Under the pieces are notes generated by a model. The model was not told the origin of the DNA. It saw only the letters and a program-made list of their open reading frames with translations, and ran no database searches. Shown here piece after piece: positions 1-7,460 of a stretch of DNA of 64,000 nt; the first letter of the stretch is position 1, and each line of letters starts with the position of its first letter. A program made the translations under genes and the position numbers. The DNA is from Mucilaginibacter phenanthrenivorans (GTDB taxonomy: Bacteria; Bacteroidota; Bacteroidia; Sphingobacteriales; Sphingobacteriaceae), in NCBI RefSeq assembly GCF_024721155.1, contig NZ_JAHVAP010000003.1, positions 310,001-374,000 on the forward strand, in the 5' to 3' direction.

Positions 1-197
1 ATTGTACCGGTGATCTGAAAATTCAGGATCATCATGGTCTCCTGTTTCTCCAACTCAACCTGGCAGTTTAAGTTTGCTTTTTTAACCAGCGAATATTCGA
101 ACTCGTCGAAAAAAGCATCGTTAACAACATACTCAAACTGGTGCTTCCCCAGTTTCAGGCCGGTATAAGGAATCGAATAATTTCTTAGCGATTTCAA
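1..197 (-). CDS. DUF177 (YceD-like) family protein, 5' part only
   Basis: This is the N-terminal 65 residues or so of a gene that runs off the left edge. The readable protein begins (M)KSLRNYSIPYTGLKLGKH and continues with an acidic FFDEFEYS segment and a VELEKQETMMIL stretch, which resembles Bacteroidota DUF177 proteins. In that family the gene normally sits just before rpmF (ribosomal protein L32) and the plsX-fabH genes, which would lie outside the window. No ATG is suitably placed, so I chose the TTG at 195-197; it lies 18 nt after an exact TAnnTTTG promoter box. The role of the family is uncertain; YceD homologues are linked to 23S rRNA accumulation in other bacteria. Confidence 0.72.
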   Translation of the reverse strand, partial: MKSLRNYSIPYTGLKLGKHQFEYVVNDAFFDEFEYSLVKKANLNCQVELEKQETMMILNFQITGT

Positions 198-215
198 TGA
201 GCAACAATTAGCCCG

Positions 216-223
216 CAAATGTA
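216..223 (-). promoter_or_regulatory. Bacteroidota -7 promoter box for the DUF177 gene
   Basis: On the minus strand the sequence is TACATTTG, an exact match to the TAnnTTTG box of the Bacteroidota primary sigma factor, 18 nt upstream of the TTG start. No convincing -33 TTG element was seen at the usual spacing. Together with the hairpin at 308-335 it suggests that the DUF177 gene is transcribed separately from the SusD gene upstream. Confidence 0.45.
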
Positions 224-307
224 AGGATAAATATGATAATAGAAAAGTGTTTTTTTAAAACGATTTTAAGCTCCCAAAATCCCTAAAACCTATGGCTCTT
301 AAAGTAT

Positions 308-335
308 GAAGGGCCCTCTTTTAAAAGGGCCCTTC
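308..335 (-). terminator. Hairpin terminator after the SusD gene
   Basis: A perfect 9-bp inverted repeat (GAAGGGCCC and GGGCCCTTC) encloses a 10-nt loop that is itself partly complementary. It lies 21 bp after the SusD stop on the minus strand. The following U-run is weak, so it may act as a hairpin terminator or as a 3' end stabiliser. Confidence 0.65.
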
Positions 336-356
336 CGTAACAATATTAAATGTTAT

Positions 357-1958
357 TTAGTTTTTGGTAGCTAAATCCCACCATAAACGGGTACCGCCAT
401 TGTCAGGACCGCTTAACAAGCTAACCGCCTTGGTAACCTGGTCTTTATTGGTGTCATATTCTTTTTGTGAGAAAGGAAGCCTGCGAATAAAGTTGTCAGT
501 GCTGATGGTTCCCTGGCTGTTGTTTACTACAACACGCATTAACACTGGGTAATTGGTTCTTCTTTGCTCAGCCCATGCTTCGTTGCCATCTGGCCATAAA
601 CCCAGCCATTTTTGAGTGATGATACGTTCAAGCTTGCGTTGATAAGTGTCAGCTTCGTTCCATTTGATGGTAATGGTACTGATGTCTTTTGAACCTGCTG
701 AAGCATTGTTGCTTGCGCGAACAAGGTCGACATAGTTTGCTTCAGTGCTGGTAGCATCGCTCAGGTAATTACCTGGTGCAACTCCGCTCTGGTCAAATGA
801 AAGATTTACACCTTGCTCATAGAAACTTTGCGGGGTACCGCCCATGCTCCATCCGCGTAAAGCACCTTCAGCCCTTAAAAAAGAGATTTCAGACGCCGCC
901 ATAAACCTTATAGGAGATGTGTTGGTAAGGTTTAAATTACTTGCAATAGCGTATTCGTCTGAATTGTCAAGTACGATGCCATTACGGATACCACGATATT
1001 CGCCATTTTTATTTTTTACGAAATATGCAGCTAAACGTGGATCATTGTAGCCCTGTAAGTAGCACTCTAACGGAGCGCCTGCTTGAATATCAAGGTACTC
1101 GTAGCAAACAGACCATAGGGGATTGGTAAATGTTACGCCGTTAGCAGCTTTTACATAAGCGTTGTCACCATTAGTAGTGATCAGGCCTCCCGGATCGCTT
1201 ACTGCAGACTCGGCCTCAGTTTTCGCCATGGCTGGATTTACCATAGAAATCCTGATCGCTAAACGCAGTTTTAATGAATTGGCAAATTTTATCCATTCTT
1301 TGTAATCACCCCCGTAGATGAGGTCATAAGGTTTAAATGGAGTAGCACCAGGGTGATCTTTAACATACTGAGTTAGTGTTTTTATGGCAAAATCAAGTTC
1401 ATCAAAAAACGTTTTGTAAATTGTTTCCTGGCTGTCATAAGGGACAGAAAAGGCTTTTACGCCAACTTGGGTATATGGCATTGGCCCGTACACATCAGTT
1501 ACACGGTGCATACCTTCAACTTTCAATATGTTGGCAACAGCAAGGTAATCTTGAGATGTTGCGGTCACCCTTGCTTTTACCTGTACCCAATCAGCCATAA
1601 TAGTACCAAAACCGAGATCGAACGCCGCAGTATTCCAGCCTGAATTAAGTCCGTAAGTATGGTTGTTAGGGTTAAAGCCTGCATCAGCAGTCATCATAAA
1701 GCCAGAAAAGATATCAGCATTTAAGTTTTCCTGTACCTGGAAGTTATAGTTTGTTGAGTTTACAACACCTAATTCCATTGGCAACATAAAAGTTCCAAGC
1801 CCTTCGCCATCAATCTTAAGTAATGAATCGGTCAGGTTATACTTATTGGTATTATACTTTTCGAAGTTTTTGGTACATGCCGATTGAAGCAATGTAAAGC
1901 CCAAGCCAATACAAGCTAAGGCAATGCCAAATTTTTTATTTAAATATTTTGTTTTCAT
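357..1958 (-). CDS. SusD/RagB-like nutrient-binding outer-membrane lipoprotein
   Basis: The 533-residue protein begins MKTKYLNKKFG, followed by a hydrophobic stretch and a lipobox ending LLQSAC, so it should be lipidated and exported to the outer membrane. The motif KVEGMHRVTDVYGPMPYTQ near residue 150 and the C-terminal LERIITQKWLGLWPDGNEAW are typical of the SusD-like_2 type. In this family the lipoprotein acts as a lid on a SusC TonB-dependent transporter and captures the substrate, often an oligosaccharide or peptide. It starts 26 bp after the SusC stop, so the two are one operon. An upstream in-frame ATG would add 8 residues, but the chosen start fits the signal peptide. No enzyme gene is adjacent, so the substrate is unknown. 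Confidence 0.93.
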   Translation of the reverse strand: MKTKYLNKKFGIALACIGLGFTLLQSACTKNFEKYNTNKYNLTDSLLKIDGEGLGTFMLPMELGVVNSTNYNFQVQENLNADIFSGFMMTADAGFNPNNHTYGLNSGWNTAAFDLGFGTIMADWVQVKARVTATSQDYLAVANILKVEGMHRVTDVYGPMPYTQVGVKAFSVPYDSQETIYKTFFDELDFAIKTLTQYVKDHPGATPFKPYDLIYGGDYKEWIKFANSLKLRLAIRISMVNPAMAKTEAESAVSDPGGLITTNGDNAYVKAANGVTFTNPLWSVCYEYLDIQAGAPLECYLQGYNDPRLAAYFVKNKNGEYRGIRNGIVLDNSDEYAIASNLNLTNTSPIRFMAASEISFLRAEGALRGWSMGGTPQSFYEQGVNLSFDQSGVAPGNYLSDATSTEANYVDLVRASNNASAGSKDISTITIKWNEADTYQRKLERIITQKWLGLWPDGNEAWAEQRRTNYPVLMRVVVNNSQGTISTDNFIRRLPFSQKEYDTNKDQVTKAVSLLSGPDNGGTRLWWDLATKN

Positions 1959-1984
1959 TTCAATATCGTTTATGAATTTCACAA

Positions 1985-4900
1985 TTAAAATTGGGCAGTT
2001 ACTTTAAAACCTACGCTTCTTATGGTAGGTAAGTTAAATATATCAAGTCCCTGGAAGCCATTTGCAGTTGATAACATTGCATCCGGATCAAAAGGTGCGT
2101 TGTTCTTAATAAAGAATAAGTTACGTGCTATAACTGAAATGCCGATATTTTTAACTGTATTGTTAAACAATGTGCCTGGTAAAGTATAACCTAATGTTAA
2201 CTCACGCAGCCTGATATTTGTAGCGCTGTAAACATATTCTGACGCAAGGCCGTTTCTGCCGTCAATAAGGTCAAAGTATTTTTTTGCGTCAACTTTTTTG
2301 CCATTTATATCAACGCCGCCGTTATCACGGGCTTTAGCTGTTGCAGCCGATGTGCCGTACTGGTCAAGTAGCGCATTAGTCATGGATACTACCTGTCCGC
2401 CAAAGTGTCCGTCAATCAGGAAGCTTAAGCTAAAGTTTTTGTAGTTAAACTGGTTTTGGAAACCTACAAGAAAAGTTGGGTTATAGTTACCAATTTTAGT
2501 GTAGTCGGTACCACGTTGCGGCAGGCCATTAGCATCGGTGATGTAATTTCCATTCGCGTCTTTTAGCAGTGTTTGTGAATAAAAATCACCAAACGAACCG
2601 CCTTTTTGAGCGCGAAGGCTTACATAGTCAGTTGAAAGTGTTTGGTATTGAAGGTCAACCGGCTGACCTGAAAGCGGATCGGTGTAATCAACAACCGTCA
2701 AGATCTTATTCCTGTTTAATGAGAAGTTAACACTTGGTTTCCAGCTAAAATCGCCGGCTTTGAGATTGTATCCTAACGTTGCCTCTATACCTTCATTGCG
2801 TACTTTACCACCGTTAACGTAAAATAAGCTAAAGGTTGTCGCAGCAGACGGAGTGATACCATAGATCTGGTCTGTTGTGAACGATCTGTAGACGTTTAAG
2901 GTAAAGGTAATCTGGTCATTCAAAAACCTCCAGTCGGTACCTATTTCATATGATGTTGTATGTTCAGGTTTTAATGTAGAGAATTTTTCAGCGCCAACCG
3001 GATTGGTTAAACCATTGCTTACCGCAAAAGTTGGGTTAGCAGCATATAAAATGGCACTACCGTTACCCACCCCTGTTATGTTACCCCTTAATTTTGCAAA
3101 CGATACAAATTCAGGTAGCTTAAACATCTGGCTTAAAACAGCGGTTAAGCCAACTGATGGATAAAAATAGTTGTCTTTCTGTGTGAAAGCCAAACTTGAA
3201 TCCCAGTCGTTCCTGGCGGTAACGTCTAAAAATAATTTGTCTTTATATCCAACAGTTGCGGTGGCAAATACTGATTGTGTTTGCAACTGATCTGAATATT
3301 GAGTAGGGAACACCCTTGTATAGTCAATATTCGAAATTGAAAATAAATTAGCAAAATTTAAAAGGTTACCTGAAGTGTTTGAGCCATAGTTTACAGTATT
3401 TTGTAAGCTTGCACCCAGGTTAGCATTTACACTAATGTCTGAGAATTTTTTGTTGAAGTTTAAAATCGCATCAGCATAAGTTTGAGTTGTGCCGCTTGGG
3501 TTGTAAGTGTACGCTCCCTTTGAGCCAACCAATGTTGTTGTTGATGAAGCGTAGTTTTGTGCTTCGTAGTTGCTGTTTGAACGATCAACCTTAACACGTG
3601 CCTGCAAGTTCAACCAATCTGTAAACTGGTATTTAGCAGATATTGTTCCCAGCAAGCGGGCCAGGTGATCCTGGTTTGTGTTGCGGTTAACTATCCAGTA
3701 TGGGTTTTGAGTAGCAATATCGCTGATAGCATATGGCCAGTTCTGAACCATCAAGTTCCGGGTTGGATCGTAAACTTCAAAATTTGATTTGAATTGATTA
3801 AAATCAACACCACGAGGGAAAAGATATAAAGGCACAATCGGGTTATAATAAAATCCCAGGTTTGGCCTGTTATTTACATTCTGGTGAATATAGTTTGCAG
3901 ATACATCCAATGTAAGTTTGTCATTTAAAAATTGGCTGGTGTTGCGAATAGAGAAATTGTATTTGTCCAATTTGTTATCCGGAATTATGCCTGACGAATT
4001 TGTGCTTTCGAACGAGAAATAAGTTTGGTTAACTTTTGTACCAGTTTGTATCGAAAGTGAATTGGTAAATGTTTTACCCGTTTGGTAAAAGTCTCTTGCA
4101 TTGAAAGTTGACGGCGTCGACAGTTTTGTGTTCGACCAGCTATCATTGGCGCCTGCCGACGAAGGACCATAAGTATTTTGGAAATCAGGAAGCTTAAAAG
4201 GATCTTCGAAAGTTGTGTTTGAAGAAAAGTTTATTACAGTTTTTCCTGCTAATCCTTTTTTGGTAGTTATTAATATAACACCATTTGATCCCTGGTTACC
4301 ATATAGTGCTGATGCCGCAGAACCTGGCAATACAGTAACGCTTTCAACATCTTCGGAGTTTAGGTTCTCAATACCGTCACCTCTGTCCATACCCCCAAAA
4401 GACGAGCCTAATTGGCCAGATTCCAATCTTGGCATAGGAATACCATCGATAACAAATAACGCGTTGTTATCGCCGCTTATTGATTTGTTACCGCGTAAAA
4501 CAACTTTTGTTGAACCACCAACGCCTGATGCGCTCTTGGTAATCTGCGCACCGGCAACTTTACCCGATAGCGTGTTAACTAAGCTGGGGTCTTTTACAGC
4601 GTTAACATCAGCTGTTTTAAAAGTTTGTACCCCGTACGAAAGGGTTTTTGATTCCCTTGAGATACCCAGCGCCGTTACAACAACTTCACTTAGCTGTTTT
4701 GCATCTGCTTTTAATAAGACGCTGATTGTTGCATCGTTACCAACGGTAACCTCCTGGCTGACGTAGCCAATGTAGCTACATACAAGTACATCGCCGGGAT
4801 TGGCATTTAATGCAAATGCGCCGTTAACATCTGATTGCACGCCAGTGGTGGTGCCTTTGATAGATACCGATACACCAATCAGCAATTCGCCTGTTGTGGC

Positions 4901-5050
4901 GTCTTTAATGGTTCCTTTCACCGGCATCTGAGCGTGAACAGCCCTGTCGTGCCCTTTGGCTTTTATCGGGCTGGAATAGCCGTTGGTATAGCCTGCAGCT
5001 AATAGCGCAGCGGTTAACCAACAGAATTTTAAAGGTAAATTAATCTTCAT
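1985..5050 (-). CDS. SusC/RagA-like TonB-linked outer-membrane transporter
   Basis: About 1021 residues. The N-terminal signal sequence MKINLPLKFCWLTAALLAAG is followed by a carboxypeptidase-regulatory-like domain (VKGTIKDATTGELLIGVSVS, roughly residues 45-125), a plug domain (ALGISRESKTLSYGVQ onward, including VTVLPGSAASALYG) and a long beta-barrel. This order defines the SusC family, which imports nutrients across the outer membrane using TonB energy with a SusD lid. The start was placed at 5048-5050 because the in-frame sequence upstream encodes no signal peptide. No ECF sigma factor, anti-sigma factor or hybrid two-component system is visible nearby, so control of this pair is unclear. 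The pair lies between pdxA and the DUF177 gene, which I remember as neighbours in related genomes. Confidence 0.94.
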   Translation of the reverse strand: MKINLPLKFCWLTAALLAAGYTNGYSSPIKAKGHDRAVHAQMPVKGTIKDATTGELLIGVSVSIKGTTTGVQSDVNGAFALNANPGDVLVCSYIGYVSQEVTVGNDATISVLLKADAKQLSEVVVTALGISRESKTLSYGVQTFKTADVNAVKDPSLVNTLSGKVAGAQITKSASGVGGSTKVVLRGNKSISGDNNALFVIDGIPMPRLESGQLGSSFGGMDRGDGIENLNSEDVESVTVLPGSAASALYGNQGSNGVILITTKKGLAGKTVINFSSNTTFEDPFKLPDFQNTYGPSSAGANDSWSNTKLSTPSTFNARDFYQTGKTFTNSLSIQTGTKVNQTYFSFESTNSSGIIPDNKLDKYNFSIRNTSQFLNDKLTLDVSANYIHQNVNNRPNLGFYYNPIVPLYLFPRGVDFNQFKSNFEVYDPTRNLMVQNWPYAISDIATQNPYWIVNRNTNQDHLARLLGTISAKYQFTDWLNLQARVKVDRSNSNYEAQNYASSTTTLVGSKGAYTYNPSGTTQTYADAILNFNKKFSDISVNANLGASLQNTVNYGSNTSGNLLNFANLFSISNIDYTRVFPTQYSDQLQTQSVFATATVGYKDKLFLDVTARNDWDSSLAFTQKDNYFYPSVGLTAVLSQMFKLPEFVSFAKLRGNITGVGNGSAILYAANPTFAVSNGLTNPVGAEKFSTLKPEHTTSYEIGTDWRFLNDQITFTLNVYRSFTTDQIYGITPSAATTFSLFYVNGGKVRNEGIEATLGYNLKAGDFSWKPSVNFSLNRNKILTVVDYTDPLSGQPVDLQYQTLSTDYVSLRAQKGGSFGDFYSQTLLKDANGNYITDANGLPQRGTDYTKIGNYNPTFLVGFQNQFNYKNFSLSFLIDGHFGGQVVSMTNALLDQYGTSAATAKARDNGGVDINGKKVDAKKYFDLIDGRNGLASEYVYSATNIRLRELTLGYTLPGTLFNNTVKNIGISVIARNLFFIKNNAPFDPDAMLSTANGFQGLDIFNLPTIRSVGFKVTAQF

Positions 5051-5376
5051 AAATTTTGATTTTGGGTAATAAAAGTAATTGGTTGAGAAATATTCGATAA
5101 ACTTAGAAAAAAAGCAAACCAAAATCACAAGCCTTTTTAAATTATTTTAAAAAGTATATAAAAGATATAAATCCTATGGTTTTAGTAGTTTATCCGTATT
5201 TTTCTGTTACACAGGGCCCTGAATTGCAATCTGTTAGCTGAATGATAGTAAATGCTGTCTGTAACAAATTAGCTACAGTAAAAGGCCCATAAAAATCATG
5301 TTCTACGGGCTCTTTTAATTCGTAAATTTCGAGTGAGGTTTATCCCCATTGTTGATTGAAAGGGCGTTAAATTTCC
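5051..5376. other. Gene-free stretch upstream of the SusC gene
   Basis: This AT-rich 326-bp gap between pdxA and the SusC gene contains the imperfect hairpin at 5280-5316 and must hold the SusC-SusD promoter. I found no exact TAnnTTTG box on the minus strand; the nearest is TGATTTTG at 5120-5127, with one mismatch. No small gene is evident. Confidence 0.5.
5280..5316 (-). terminator. Probable terminator after pdxA
   Basis: On the minus strand AAAAGAGCCC and GGGCCTTTT form an imperfect stem with one bulge around an 18-nt loop, about 60 bp after the pdxA stop. It would separate pdxA transcription from the SusC-SusD genes. Confidence 0.45.
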
Positions 5377-6438
5377 CTAATCCCTGTCGCGGCTCAATTT
5401 GGTGATGGTAAGCGGGTTTTCGTGAAGCTCCAATGTTTCGCGGCGGTGCTTTACAATATGCATGGCCGTAAACAAGGCCTCGCGGAACGAGATCTCGGAT
5501 GCCTGGTTTTTTCCGGCGATATCATAGGCGGTACCATGGTCGGGCGAGGTGCGTACGAAGTTTAAACCGGCGGTAAAGTTTACGCCCGATTCAAAAGCTA
5601 TTTGTTTAAATGGAATGAGGCCCTGGTCGTGATACATAGCCAGCACGGCGTCAAACTGTAAATAGGTGCCATTTGCAAAAAAGCCGTCGGCAGCATAAGG
5701 GCCGAAAGCAAGAATATTATTGTTGCGGGCCTCCTCAATTGCAGGAATAATTACGGTTTGCTCCTCATTGCCGATAAGCCCATTATCACTTGCATGAGGG
5801 TTGAGGCCCAATACTGCAATTTTAGGCTTGCGGATCCAGAAGTCGTTACGCAGGCTGGCATCCATTAGTTTTAGCTTTGCTACTATCTTTTCAGTAGTAA
5901 TACTTTCAGAAACTTTAGACAGCGGGATATGCCCTGTAACTACACCAACACGCAAAGTATCGCTTACCAAAAACATCAACGATTCTGCTGCGCCATCGCG
6001 CTCCTGTAGATATTCCGTATGACCCGGGAAATTAAATTGTTCGCTTTGTATGGTGTCCTTATTAATGGGCGCTGTAACCAGTGCATCAATTTGCCCGTTG
6101 ATCAGGTCGGCAGTTGCGCGTTCTAACGACATAAAGGCATATTTGCCCACTTCGCTATTGGCTACACCTGGTTCAACCTTTACATCCTCATCCCAGCAAT
6201 TGATCATGTTCGGTTTCCGCCCTTCCTTCTTTCCTTCAGATGGCTGATTGATCACAAAAAAATTAAGATCTTCAACCGTTGTGGTACGGCGGTAAAAAGA
6301 AGCCAGCTTGGTATGGCCGTAAACTACAGGAATGCAATAATCATAAATTCGGCTATCGGCCAATGTTTTAATAATTATTTCCAAACCTATTCCGTTAACG
6401 TCGCCTATGCTGATTCCTATTTTAATTTTCTCGCTCAT
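5377..6438 (-). CDS. pdxA: 4-hydroxythreonine-4-phosphate dehydrogenase
   Basis: The 353-residue protein catalyses the NAD-dependent oxidation of 4-phosphohydroxy-L-threonine in the DXP-dependent pyridoxal phosphate pathway. Family motifs are in order: GISIGDVNGIGLE at 8-20, the metal-binding histidine in NFPGHTEYL at about 140, GLNPHASDNG at about 211, MYHDQGLIPFK at about 268 and RTSPDHGTAYDIAG at about 296. The length is normal for PdxA. It is divergent from rsmA across a 183-bp gap that contains a heptamer array. In relatives I remember pdxA running into DUF177 and rpmF; here a SusC-SusD pair lies between them. Confidence 0.96.
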   Translation of the reverse strand: MSEKIKIGISIGDVNGIGLEIIIKTLADSRIYDYCIPVVYGHTKLASFYRRTTTVEDLNFFVINQPSEGKKEGRKPNMINCWDEDVKVEPGVANSEVGKYAFMSLERATADLINGQIDALVTAPINKDTIQSEQFNFPGHTEYLQERDGAAESLMFLVSDTLRVGVVTGHIPLSKVSESITTEKIVAKLKLMDASLRNDFWIRKPKIAVLGLNPHASDNGLIGNEEQTVIIPAIEEARNNNILAFGPYAADGFFANGTYLQFDAVLAMYHDQGLIPFKQIAFESGVNFTAGLNFVRTSPDHGTAYDIAGKNQASEISFREALFTAMHIVKHRRETLELHENPLTITKLSRDRD

Positions 6439-6513
6439 GTCATATATGATTACCCCGATTAAAAGGTGATTACACCGATTTTTTGGGTGGATATTTTACC
6501 AGTTTTATTGGTT

Positions 6514-6548
6514 CGGCTCTCGGCTTTTTGCTTTGCGCTTTCTGCTTT
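6514..6548. repeat. Heptanucleotide array, five units, core NNGCTYT
   Basis: Five consecutive 7-nt units with no spacer share the core GCTTT or GCTCT, for example CGGCTTT and CTGCTTT, while the first two bases vary. The array lies between divergent pdxA and rsmA. Read on the other strand the core is AAAGCNN, the same word as in the array at 21748-21775. Confidence 0.85.
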
Positions 6549-6621
6549 AACCATGCAAATAAAAAGATTTTAACTCATTAAAGAACAAATATGCCTTAAT
6601 TTGCTCAATATTTGATTAATA

Positions 6622-7401
6622 ATGACGTTGGTAAGAGCAAAAAAGCATTTAGGTCAGCATTTTCTTACTGATAAAAATATTGCTGCAAAAATAGTTGACA
6701 GTCTGCGCCCCGATATTGGTTATCACCAGGTTCTTGAGGTCGGGCCAGGTATGGGCATCCTTTCAGATTTTTTATTACAGAAGCCAGATCTGGAGGTTTC
6801 CCTAATTGACATCGATACCGAATCGTACGAATATCTTCAAAAAAAATACCCGGCATTAGGTAAACGCCTTATTAACGCCGATTTCCTGGAGATGGATTTC
6901 GCAGCGTATTTTAACGGGCCGATGGGGATAATCGGTAACTTTCCTTATAATATCTCATCCCAGATTCTTTTTAAGGTGCTTGACAACCGGCAACAGGTTG
7001 TTGAAGTGGTAGGTATGTTTCAAAAGGAGGTTGCTGAACGTTGTAATTCAAAACCAGGCAGCAAGGAGTATGGGATACTGAGCGTGTTCCTTCAGGCTTA
7101 CTATAAAGTGGAATACTTATTTACCGTGAAGGCTGGCGTATTTAACCCGCCGCCTAAGGTACTATCAGCAGTTATAAGGTTAACCCGCAATAAGACTGAG
7201 ACCCTGGGTTGCGACGAGAAATTGTTCTGGCAGGTAGTAAAGGCTGGCTTTAACCAACGCCGAAAAACTTTACGCAATGCAGTATCATCCCTAATAAATA
7301 AGGAAAAAATGACCAATGAGCCCATGCTTGATCTACGTGCCGAACGCTTAAGTGTTGATGATTTTGTGAAATTGACTAATATGATCACCAATAACAGGTA
7401 A
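6622..7401 (+). CDS. rsmA: 16S rRNA dimethyladenosine transferase (A1518/A1519)
   Basis: The 259-residue protein begins MTLVRAKKHLGQHFL, which is diagnostic for RsmA/KsgA. The SAM-binding motif VLEVGPGMG lies at 37-45 and the catalytic NFPYNIS at 106-112. The C-terminal part with FNQRRKTLRNAV binds rRNA. The enzyme dimethylates two adenosines at the 3' end of 16S rRNA late in 30S assembly. The gene is divergent from pdxA and is followed 59 bp later by an FtsX-type permease on the same strand, which is probably unrelated in function. Confidence 0.97.
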   Translation: MTLVRAKKHLGQHFLTDKNIAAKIVDSLRPDIGYHQVLEVGPGMGILSDFLLQKPDLEVSLIDIDTESYEYLQKKYPALGKRLINADFLEMDFAAYFNGPMGIIGNFPYNISSQILFKVLDNRQQVVEVVGMFQKEVAERCNSKPGSKEYGILSVFLQAYYKVEYLFTVKAGVFNPPPKVLSAVIRLTRNKTETLGCDEKLFWQVVKAGFNQRRKTLRNAVSSLINKEKMTNEPMLDLRAERLSVDDFVKLTNMITNNR

Positions 7402-7460
7402 TAGCTGGATTTTTCCTCTAAAATTCTTAAATTCGTTATTCACACCCTAAGCGCTGAATA

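Noticed and set aside
4215..4766. 183-residue plus-strand reading frame inside the SusC gene
   Set aside because: It lies opposite a clear SusC plug domain and its product has no recognisable family or signal.
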